Of a stretch of DNA of 64,000 bases, positions 50,981 through 60,736 are shown one piece after another. The stretch spans positions 181,550,047 to 181,614,046 of the forward strand of contig CAKMRJ010005634.1 of NCBI GenBank assembly GCA_928212115.1. Direction: 5' to 3'. Origin of the DNA: Lactuca virosa. Lineage: Eukaryota; Streptophyta; Magnoliopsida; Asterales; Asteraceae. The notes beneath the pieces are model-generated. The model did no database searches. It was not told where the DNA came from and saw only the letters and a list, made by a program, of their open reading frames with translations. The position numbers were made by a program, and so were the translations under genes. The stretch's first letter is position 1. Each line of letters opens with the position of its first letter.

Positions 50981-52483
50981 CTATATATTTAGTATAGATT
51001 TTTGTTATTTATTGGCTATTTTATTGCAATTTATGGACAAAAGGTACTTAATTATGTTTAAATTGTATTTTCAGTCCAAAAGATATGATCAGAAGCAAAA
51101 GGAAGCAGGAGATGCGATCGGAAGCTCGGGAATTGAAGATCTAAAGTAAAAGAGTTAAATCATGAAGAACTCGACGAGTCTGGATGTCTACTCAACGAGT
51201 GCCCACGAATGTTCGCGAAGCAAAACACAAAGTCCTTGTCGTATACGGACTCTACAGAGGGGACTCGGCGAGTCGGTTATCTACTCGACGAGTAGACCCT
51301 GTTTTCTGAAAACTATAAATAGAAGTCACATTCCCGAATTGAGGCTCTCTGGAATTTTTGGGAGAATTACTTGACGACCAAGAAGGCATCTGGAGTTCTG
51401 GAAATCATGAGAGAAACCCAAGTCTTCAATTCCAAGGAGATTCAAGGCGACATAAGTTTACTTTTGACTTTATTCTTGAATTAAACTATGGTTGAATTGT
51501 TAGACTTCGTTTTTGGATTGCTATCTACTATAATTATGAGCTAAATCTTATAGTTTCTGTTTAGGGTAGATGAGTTTATAACTATGATTGATTTACGGTA
51601 GGATTAATTGTTTATTAGTGAATTTTATTAAATTAAGCTTGTTAAAGAACCTTATGCATTAACCATAACTATTTTCAGTTAATTGACAAGTAATTAAGCT
51701 GCATGAACATCTCTTAATTGCTTACCTCATGTGATTTATGTGAAAACATTATTATGTGCCTAGGAATAGTGAATGTGAAACTAGGGTTAACTAGAGAATG
51801 GATAAATTAATGTGTGAGCTTGTGTGATAAACCATCAACAAGAGGTTAATTGAATTATTAATTTGATTAGCTAATTACAAGTCTTATTTAATCCGAATAA
51901 TTAAACTAGGAAATTCATTAGTTTAATCACTTGATCACTGCTTAAGTTAATTTGTTTCCTAAGGATTGGTAATAGTGAATGTGAATCTAATCACCTTAGC
52001 CGGTAACTAATAACAATTAATCCATTGCACTTGTCATAAATCAACCATAGGAGTAAATGAATCGAACCTAAACAGAACCCTTTCTATTATTGAATTTAGT
52101 TAGTTTTTACTTGTTTTTAGCTAATTAGTTACTTAATATGCGTGTTAGTTAGTGTGTTAAAGTTTCTAGTCTTGTAAAACTAGAGAAAACCTTTTACTTT
52201 TATTACTTGTTTAGTTAATTCTAGTTGTTAGTTTAATTTCCGTTCCTCGAGTTTGATACCCTACTTGCTCAACTATACAACTAAAAGACAGGTTCACTGT
52301 CTTTGTGTGTTAAAATTACATCTTAAAAGTAGGAGTTCCCCGGCAACGGCAGCTACATTTTCCATTCCCTTTTAATGGCGTATTTCAATGTCAAACTCTT
52401 GTAAAAGTAAAACCCAACGTATCAATCTCGGTTTTGCATCTTGTTTAGCAAATAGATACTTTAAAGCGGAATGACAGAAGTAG
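50981..52483. mobile_element. Chimeric insertion in LTR E, with CTTAG duplication
   Basis: About 1503 bp flanked by CTTAG (50976-50980 and 52484-52488); joining the flanks restores the LTR repeat pattern. The ends do not read TG...CA. Near 51170-51300 it has ACTCGACGAGT-type palindromes followed by a TATA-like TATAAATAG (51315), like an LTR promoter. At 52338-52355 it has an inverted piece of the TGGCGCCGTTGCCGGGGA primer site, and at the right end a Gypsy RNase H fragment. It looks like a rearranged non-autonomous derivative of an Athila/Tat-type Gypsy element. The class is inference. Confidence 0.6.
52366..52483 (-). pseudogene. Gypsy (Athila/Tat-type) RNase H fragment
   Basis: The minus strand reads HSALKYLFAKQDAKPRLIRW, LLLQEFDIEIRH, a stop, then KGMENVAA. 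This is the C-terminal part of RNase H of Athila/Tat-lineage Gypsy elements. It begins exactly at the insertion border and fuses at 52366 to primer-site-like sequence (GCCGTTGCCGGGGAAC), so two parts that are normally kilobases apart are joined. Confidence 0.75.
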
Positions 52484-52860
52484 CTTAGATAGCTAATTGA
52501 TATGTGCTAATGGTAGAGATAGCTTTTATAGCTATTTGATATGTGATAACGGTAGAGATAGCTTTCACAGCTAATACGATATGTGTTATGTGGAGTGTGT
52601 GTAGGGTATGCTCTGGGGGACTCACTAAGATTTGTGCTTACGGTTTACAGTTTTGGTTTCAGGTTTCATCGATTTGGAAATGAAGGGCTCGGATTGATCG
52701 TAGTGCACACACCTATGATTTCCGCAATGATTGATTTTGGGATGAACTCTGATAAATGTTTTACTTAATGATGACTTGAGGTGTTTGAAATAAATGGTAT
52801 CAATATTTTAGCTATATTAAAAATAAATTTTTTACCCTGGATTTTTGGGTCGTTACAAGT

Positions 52861-52873
52861 TGGTATCAGAGCC
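52861..52873 (+). other. Primer-binding site of element E
   Basis: TGGTATCAGAGCC three bases after the LTR end: a perfect 13-base complement to the initiator tRNA-Met 3' end. Confidence 0.93.
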
Positions 52874-55800
52874 TTGGTTTGAGGGATTCGGGTATACCTT
52901 CGGGTGTGTCTGAACTCAAACTGAGGATCTGTAAAGTTTTCAAAAATTTTCAAAAGAAAATGTTTTCAAGGAAAAGGTTTTCTAAGACAAGAAAGGGTGT
53001 GGTGTATGTAATCAACCGAGCTCAAGTAAGTTTCCCCAGAATACCCACATATGGTGTCTGTTATGACTTGGTTTATGAATCTGTAAATCGCATGCTAGTT
53101 AGGGCTAGGGGAGATACCTGTATATGCTGTATGAGTTGGTAGACTTTGCATGCTAGTGCTGAGTAGTCAGCAATAGGTTGGCCTGATATGTGGTGCTTAT
53201 AACCCTGGAAATATTTGAAGCCATGCTAGAATGAGAATGATTATTGGTATTAGTAACTGCTACGTGTATTCTTTTAAAATTGTATACGGTTAGGATCTTA
53301 TAGCCTTAGAATAATTGATTTGGCCTTATTTCCTGTTCCTTGTCTGGTTGTGGTCCTAGGGTAGAGTCGATTATTCGACAGTCTATTAGATCCTGTTATG
53401 TGTACAATTTGCATTCGTAAGGCAGCCGACAGTAAGGATGGATAGATGTGGATAGCGCGAGTTGCGATATGTGGGCTGAATATTTTGTGGCAGTTCTTTG
53501 GGTCGGAGTGCATCTGCACGAATGTTGCTTGCTTTGTGATTTGTGGAACTCTTAAGTGATGGGAGTCAGCTACTAAGTGGATGTGACGATATGCAGGAGG
53601 TAGATGACTGGCATCGTGGGGAGTTCTTCAGCAGTTGATGGCAGGGCGAGGTTGGGAACCTAGGAAAGCCTAGGATATGCTCCAGTGAGCTTAGTGAGGG
53701 CAGTTTCGTGAAGTTGGGAGCCTAGGGGGGGGGGCCTAGGAGGTGCTTCGGTGGATATTGTGTTGCTGTTTAGCGGATATTGGTGTATCAGTGGGATAGA
53801 CGACTTAGAGGATTCGGTAGAATTGCTGAGGAAAGTATGGATAGATGTGGAAGGTAGTATGGGCCCGTAATACTGAAAGCACATGATCCATACTCGAATC
53901 AGTGAGAGTCTTGGAGAATCTAAGAAGCCTGGGAAAGAGAATTTTTTATTATGATTGGGTCGTGGGGATAGTTGTTGTGCAGAATGTGGATGAGCACGCA
54001 AGGAGAAGGACCAGGGTTTGGTCCCGGCTCCGGTAGTGAGCCGGATAGCGGAAGGACTTCCGGGATTTTGAGTTCGCCTTGGATCTCTGGTATCAGGCGG
54101 CAAGGATTGATTATGCGATCTATTGCATTTTTGGGATTGGAAACCATGTCTTGGGAATAGTTTATAGTTGGCTTAGAGCAGAGGTTGCTCCAACTACTGT
54201 AGTTCAGCCGTTGGCAATTGAACTGGTGAGGGTGTCGGGGTGCGAGACCCTGAATGGTATGGATCACAGAGCCGAGGATGGAAGATTGATTAGGAGTACC
54301 TAAATAAGAGAGGTTTAGATCAGGTGAATTTATTCGAGGGTTTCAGGCGGGGACCCAAGAGTTGGATCAGTATTTTAGAGGCCAGCAGGGTCGGATCCAG
54401 TGCAACGTTTGCAGGAACTGCGCAAGGGTTTGGACAGTCATTGGGATCGGAATGAGGAAGTTACATCATGCTCTCAGGGTGGTCGAGGTAGCACAAGAGG
54501 AGGTGGTCAGTATTCCTTCAGATGTTTGTGGATATGCTAACTTCGACCATTTCTGGTGGATATTGGGTAATTGTATCGCTTGAGTATCGTGATAAGTTGG
54601 ATCTCGGGTCGGTATTCTGCTATGGTCTGGGTTGGCAAGAGATGTCAGATGCCATTCAGCATGACGAGGAATCTTTGAGAGATCTTCAGGCGGATGTATG
54701 TCGCGGAACGGAACCCGCGTGTACCGTGATTGCACCGAGTCGTTGTCGGAATCTGTTCAGTGACCTGGGTTGCTATGGGTGTAGCAGGTATGGTCGTGTT
54801 TTCGGGGGTTACCCACAAGGGGCAAGCCCGTTATAGTTGTTGCGATCAGAAGGGAGACAAGGAGGTCGACCGTCGGAGAATCAGAGAGGAGCGGTGAGTG
54901 CATCCGTTCCGGCTATTTTGAGAATCACCATTGGACGAGAGGGTAGAGCCATAGCCCAGCAGGAAGTGACCCCACTTTGTAGGGTTAGACTGGGGAGATC
55001 GGAACTCCTGCAGGCAAGGGTGCAAGGTATGTACCCTTTTACCTCCCCACCAGCATTGCATGTATTTAGTAGCGGATATTTTTCTTCAGCATGGGAAGGC
55101 GTATCGTTGGTTGTTATCCCAGGTGGTGGTTGAGCTACACACATCTTCAAGAAGAGTTATATGCCATCTGCAAACTGTGAATTTGGGTGGAGTAGTACAG
55201 GGTCATCTCCTGATATATCGCGGATTTTTCAGCATTCGAGTATCATTGTGAGCATGGTCGAGATTGGTTCAAGGGTTCGTACGAGGGGATTTTGACTGGG
55301 TTCAGTAACCTTAGCAATTATGTTAGGAAAGCCTCTCGGAGTTTCCGAGGGAGGGAAGGATAAGTTGTCGCTGAAGTATTGTGGGAGCATCCGACCTTTG
55401 GACTCCGAGATCTGAGTGTGATATCAGTGTGAGCAACCAGACTCATTGGCATTGTTGGGACACAAGATGTGTAGTTGGTTTTCGGGAATCGTGTGGTTTT
55501 GGAAGGGTTATTTATGGTGCTCTAGATTTGGTAAGCACCGGTCGTCAGCAAGGTGAACATTGGAACGTAATGAGGATTGGGAATCCTTCAATTTTCGTGT
55601 GCAGAGCGGGCTTAGTTGAATCTAAGTGGGGGAGAACTGCCCAGGTATCCAGGTCAGAAGCCGTAGGGTAGGCTAGTTCGCAGGGTTGTGGGAGAGCCAC
55701 AGCTTAGTTAGGATCAGGACCAGAGGTGATTGATCGATCAGTCATCCGGGGGTGAGCCGGGTGGTTATGGGAATTCAGGTTGGAACCGGTAGAGACTGCT

Positions 55801-57015
55801 GAGTTAAGGGTTGGACCTTGTGATACAGGATCATGTGGATGGGTAGTGCATGCTACAGTAGGGTTACGGTTGGGTAGCCCTGATATTGGACCTCATAAAA
55901 ACCAGGTGGTTGGACCGGGTGCAAGACTGGAAGTCTCAGGGAATCAGCTAAGGGTATTTATTAACCGGTCGAGTAAAGGATGACGGGAATTCATGGGGCA
56001 TTATGCAAATGCCGATTCGAGGATCTCTGGATAGGAGCAGAGTAACAATTCAGATTTGGATAGGAACCCGAATCGGAATTTTTGCAAGATTTTGTTTCTG
56101 TGAGATGGGATGTGGGCATCTACATGTCATGGGCATCGAGGGCAGAATCCCAGGGTGATGAACGGGTTGGTTTGATGGTGTTTTAAGCCATTGTGATGTG
56201 TCTCGGGTGGCTCTAATTGTAATAAAGCCACGACATGTTGGAATCAGGAAACGGTAGGTCGAAGGAGACCGGGTACGATGTAAGACTACATCCATTCTGG
56301 TAGTATTCGTTTTCTTTGCGTCGGATTCAGTGGCGACAGGTGGTCAGCCTATCACGATCGGATGGATCAGTCGGATGGAAGGAGATAGGGCAGTTATGGT
56401 TGGACGGGGTATCCTTCGGAGGTCACAGGGGACTGCTGAGTGTGGGTTGGCTCAGCAATCGGGTAGGTGTACGGTGTCCCAGACAGTTGGTAGACAGGTT
56501 GGGGTCAGGGAGGTCCCCGGTTGTTCTTCTGGAAAACAGCCATGTGGCAGCAAGAGGGGTAGGAGCGACCTCAGTGATTTGGGGTCTGTGTGTGGAATTG
56601 CTTGTTATTCGGTAGTCGTTGTTGATCGGCGATTTCGTTGTTAGGAAGCCTCAAGGAATTGCAAGTGGGAAGTATTCTATTTAGACTGGTTTTCTGGTGG
56701 GACTAGTTCGATGATAATTCAATGTGGGCAGTCTATCAAGGAAACAGACCACCCCGAGGCTTCAACTGTTAGATGAAGCAGATATGATCAGGTTGCAAGT
56801 AATTCGTTCATTCTTGGATGTCGTATTGCTGAAGGTGTCGCCCTGGAAAGGGATTATCAGGTTTCGGAAGAGGGGCAAGTTGTGGCCTAGGTGTTCCGAG
56901 CAATCCTACGAACCATGATGGGTAGGACCCTGTCAGCTGAACCTCCCTCAGTGAGGTTGTAGAAGCTTCTGTCTCCATTGTAGGGCATGGGTTGGCCCTG
57001 TTCCTGACTCCATCT
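52874..57015 (+). pseudogene. Element E internal region, badly decayed gag-pol
   Basis: About 4.1 kb with stops in every frame. Recognisable pieces: zinc-knuckle remnant near 54770-54870 (CYGCSRYG, then CCDQKGDKE in another frame); a gag end near 54890-55040 (ASVPAILRI, then GMYPF), similar in layout to gag B; and an integrase C-terminal piece near 56815-56890 (VLLKVSPWKGIIRFRKRGKL). Between about 55100 and 56800 I cannot recognise RT or RNase H. No 3' LTR follows; the sequence runs into minus-strand Tekay sequence at about 57015. Confidence 0.65.
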
Positions 57016-57017
57016 AT

Positions 57018-57257
57018 TCAAGTTTGTGGCCACAGAGGAGTGGGTCCTTGAAATGTTGGACGAGGGTTCAGGTTTGGGTCTTGAGCAGCTGGGGGTAGGT
57101 TGTTGACTTCTGGTTCTGAGTCAGAACCATCAGAAAAGCCTTCAGCTTCGTGATCATCCAAAGGGATTGGATGATCATCTTCTGGCTCTTCTCCAAGCCA
57201 TCCTGCATTGCCGTGGTTGGGATAGTACGGGTCTCCGGGGATATGGAATCCAGCCAT
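57018..57257 (-). pseudogene. gag: Gag N-terminus of a Tekay-type element, truncated
   Basis: An 79-residue frame starting MAGFHIPGDPYYPNHGNAGW and rich in Glu, Asp and Pro. It lies about 440 bp downstream (minus strand) of the primer site at 57696-57707, the place of gag in this element type. It stops where element E's sequence begins, so the rest of this internal region is missing. I call it gag from position and from my memory of similar gag starts, not from a capsid domain. Confidence 0.55.
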
Positions 57258-57695
57258 GTTATCTACGCGAGAAAAAGGATATAAGAATCTAGCACATAAG
57301 TAGTTTATAATAACACAAAATACTCCTATAGTATTTTAGGTTTATGTTCTGTTCTATTGTTTTCATTGTGGTATTGTTGGTAAGTCTTTAGACTTGTTGC
57401 AACCTCACAACCACACTTAGGCACATGCTAGTCACTCCTTGGATAATATAGTTGATCAGGATATATCTTCCCAATTTTGACTATATGTCTCTAAGTCCAC
57501 TTGTGCTGCCCAACAATCGTAATACTTTTGTTCTGTCCTAGTGACACTGATTTTAGTATGAATGCAGGCATGTATACTTATTTAAATATTTTATTATTTA
57601 AAAGTATAAACTCTTTATCAGAGTATTTTAATCCCGCTGTATTTATAGTCTGTATATCTTTTATGGGTTGATATACTCAATTCACTATAAACAAT

Positions 57696-57707
57696 GCTCT
57701 GATACCA
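57696..57707 (-). other. Primer-binding site left of the shared Tekay LTR
   Basis: Minus strand reads TGGTATCAGAGC three bases after the LTR end (GGGTGTGACA, then GAT). It marks the LTR at 57711-60670 as a 5' LTR for the sequence to its left. Confidence 0.93.
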
Positions 57708-58623
57708 ATCTGTCACACCCCAAAAACCGTAACGGCGGAAACGTTCAGGGGTGGAGGACGTCATGTTCAGTATCACAACAATGCAAAGTAGTAAACAAGA
57801 AACAACATCATCCATTGCATTAATAATATAATTTCATACAAGTGTGTTCTGTAAAGTTATATAGACACCAAAAATATACATCAAAATAAAAGATGAGTCT
57901 TGAACGAGCTCCATCTTCTCAAAACCTAGCACCGGTACCTGTCTACTGGTGACCTGAGAATACAAGTTATTTTGAAAGAGTTTATCAGCTTTAAAGCTGG
58001 TGAGATCATAAGTATTTTAGTGTCTGTATTTGTATGAAAGTGCTTGTAAGTATGTGATGTGTAAGTATGTAAAAGCTCGTGAATGTTTGAAAAAGGTTTG
58101 AATCTCCTAGAAAACCCTATTTTTCCTACTAAAAGTAGCCTTCTACCAAGGCATCAAGTAACTGTGGGTGTGTCTCTTGTAAGAGCGTGTATTTTCCCAA
58201 ATCTGACTATCATTTACCAAAAATATAGTTTTTACATTACTGTATATTGTGAGATCACAAAGTGAATGCAATGGGAAAATGAAATAGTATTGTAGTATTG
58301 TATTAAGTAACTACTGCTGTACTAACTACCTTAAACCAATTGTAATTTAAAGTACTTATGTGATCGGCCTGTATCCTGCTACTGACTATAGAACGCGACG
58401 ATGTATGACGTCGGAAGAAATGACATTTGGCACCCGTAGACTTGCAAGTCCCACTGTAGCGAGCAGCAAGGTGTAGGATAGTCAATCCAGTATATATCTA
58501 TACACAAACTCATACGCTCTCCATTTAAGGAGATTCTTGATACAAAACGGGCCATGACAGGTGATGCCATGCCCCGTTACGTGGCTCACATAACTGTAAT
58601 CGTATTCTTGTATATGTAATGAA

Positions 58624-58845
58624 TGTACTAGCTGTATTGTGTGTTCTCTCTCTGTCTAGCATGTATTGTAATGTACTGTATGTACTAGCTGTATTGTGTG
58701 TTCTCTTTCTGTCTAGCATGTATTGTAATGTACTGTATATACTAGCTGTATTGTGTGTTCTCTCTCTGTCTAGCATGTATTGTAATGTACTGTATGTACT
58801 AGCTGTATTGTGTGTTCTCTCTCTATCTAGCAAGTATTGACTCAT
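58624..58845. repeat. 57-bp tandem repeat in the Tekay LTR
   Basis: Nearly four units of TGTACTAGCTGTATTGTGTG and following bases, starting at 58624, 58681, 58738 and 58795. The period is a multiple of three, so open frames appear on both strands; they are not genes. Confidence 0.93.
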
Positions 58846-59735
58846 GTATGAACTGACTCATTGTATGATTCATTGTTCTAGTAATAGTATTAGTAACTTC
58901 CTAAACTACGCCTATTGTAGTTTACTAGTAATATGACTTGTACGTATGAACATGATTGTATACCCTTGCTTCCCAAGGGTATTGAAATAGAAAGAAGGAC
59001 CTTTATATCTATATACATATACATGATATATAACTAGGATTCAAACGACCTTCGGACAAATAACCGATACCCTAAGTCCACAACCAAACGAGGAACAGGA
59101 GGTAAGGTGAGTTATCAGTTCTAAGTCCTTTCAATCCTACTTATATAACTATATCTATAACGATATACATTTAACAGAATATAAGTATAAAAGAGTTTAA
59201 GTAAAAGTATTTGACATGTAAAAGAGTTTGATAAAAGAATTGGGTATGTAAAAGAGCTTGTAAAACCGTTTGAAAAGTAGTTTGTTGAAAACACAGTTTG
59301 AAAAGTAAGAAATCCACTAGACTGGTAGTTATTAATCACATGTGATTGATATAATAACTATAATAGATCAACTTGTATCCCCCCATGAAAGCATTTAAAA
59401 ACATTGAAAACATTTAAAAGGTTAATTAAAGGGGTATGAACTCTCCTGTAGTGAGTGGTTTGGATGAAGGGACTGTATAGGATGCTAAGTGTCAAGTGAA
59501 GACTTGTACACACACAATGATCCTAGTTAACATATAATAACACATATATGTATCCAATTAGTCAATAAACAACTAATTAACCAAGTTTAAGACATCCTAA
59601 GACATGTAAAACACTTTATTTAAGTGTTATAAGTACTAAGGATTGCATCTAAGGGTGGTAGGACCTTGCATTTGAGTTTAGGGTTCAAGGGTGAACTCCC
59701 TTGGAGTTTACGGTTTTGTGACCATAACCCCTTGA

Positions 59736-60475
59736 GTTTACGGTCGTAAACCCATGAGTTTACGGCCGTAAACTCATGGTACTTTGACCATTTTGTGTTT
59801 TGAAGCCTTAAAGGTCATAAGAAGCATTCCTACTTCATGTTTAAGCCTTAGGAAGTGATTAGGGCACCATTTCACTCATTTATGGGGTTTACGGTCCTTG
59901 GACCACTTCTCTTTGGGTTTACGGCCGTAAACCCAAATGATTTATGGTCTTTTTGTTGTTTTGAGTTCCTAGCACATCAAGGAAGGGGTCTAGACTAGTT
60001 TCCAAGGCTTGGTAAGGGACTAAGGCCACTTTGGCCCCTTTGTTAGGGTTTACGGTCCAAGGTGTTCTTTGACCGTAAACACCTTTGATCCTTTGATTCC
60101 TTGTGTTTCCTAGATGATTAGAAGTGTAACAAGTCTTATAATACACTAGGATAGAAGTACTTACTAGGTAGAAGCTTGAAAAGGTGCTAAAAGTCCAAGA
60201 ACACTAGTGTGTGTTCTTGGTGAAACTTGAAGATCTACACTTTTGGAATGATTTCACGGATGGAATCATGTAAGATCACTAGATTAAGTAAGATATCAAC
60301 TTTTTAGGGATAGAAACACTTACAAAGTTGAAGATCTTGAAGAAAAGTCGGATGATACTTGAGAGAGAAATGGGTTTTGGATCTTGAAAATGTGAAAAGT
60401 GGTAAATAATGACTAAGTGTCATATTTATACCCCCTTTTAGGGTTTACGGCCGTAAACACCTTTGTTTAGGCCGT
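59736..60475. repeat. TTTACGGCCGTAAA palindromes in the Tekay LTR
   Basis: Perfect or near-perfect palindromes at about 59736-59751 (GTTTACGGTCGTAAAC), 59758-59773, 59915-59934 (GGGTTTACGGCCGTAAACCC) and 60441-60458, with half sites between. The last lies just upstream of the TATA box on the minus strand. Confidence 0.85.
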
Positions 60476-60670
60476 AAACTCCAAACTCTTGGAGTTTTGG
60501 GATATTATTGTTGCACAATAAACCCTAGGGCATCCTCTCTCCTGTTATCTCCTGAAGTACTAACTTTAAAACACTCAAACTTATTCCAAAAAGCTTGAAA
60601 GTTAGCAGAAACTGTTCTGACTTCTATTGAATTGAATGGTTGTACAGAATAGAAATTTCGGGTTGTCACA

Positions 60671-60687
60671 TCATCCCCCGTTAGAAG
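60671..60687 (-). other. Polypurine tract of the right Tekay element
   Basis: Minus strand reads AACGGGGGATGA directly before the LTR start TGTGACAACC. Confidence 0.8.
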
Positions 60688-60736
60688 GAATTTCGTCCCG
60701 AAATTAGAATTTAAGCAAATAAGTAGTTACAAATAA

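Larger units (their letters stand above)
49542..52857 (+). repeat. Element E, 5' LTR (Gypsy), with a 1.5-kb insertion
   Basis: Starts TGTAACACCTGATCC and ends GGGTCGTTACA, with the primer site three bases later. ACTCGGCGAGT palindromes occur at 49600-49705 upstream of the TATA box (TATATAA at 49744) and again at 50285-50490. Units of about 27 bp (GGTAGAGATAGCCTTTATGG) follow at 50780-50940 and resume at 52508 after the insertion. Without the insertion the LTR is about 1.8 kb. The upstream five bases are TTTCC; the element's other end was not found. Confidence 0.88.
57711..60670 (-). repeat. Tekay-type LTR shared by two internal regions
   Basis: About 2960 bp, TGTGACAACCCG to GGGTGTGACA on the minus strand. 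On its right (minus-strand upstream) are a polypurine tract and the pol region, so it is their 3' LTR. On its left are a primer site and a gag start, so it is also a 5' LTR. It contains TTTACGGCCGTAAA palindromes on both sides of a TATA box (TATAAATATG, about 60421-60430) and a 57-bp tandem repeat. Related LTRs are at 1-1147 and 47048-49506. Confidence 0.92.

Noticed and set aside
53660..56644. Many frames of 70-150 residues on both strands of element E
   Set aside because: Shadows in decayed Gypsy DNA; only the zinc-knuckle, gag-end and integrase pieces can be recognised.
58525..58845. Open frame of 106 residues with repeated LDRERTHNTAS, and similar frames on the other strand
   Set aside because: Produced by the 57-bp tandem repeat in the LTR, whose period is a multiple of three; frames are open on both strands. 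Not a gene.
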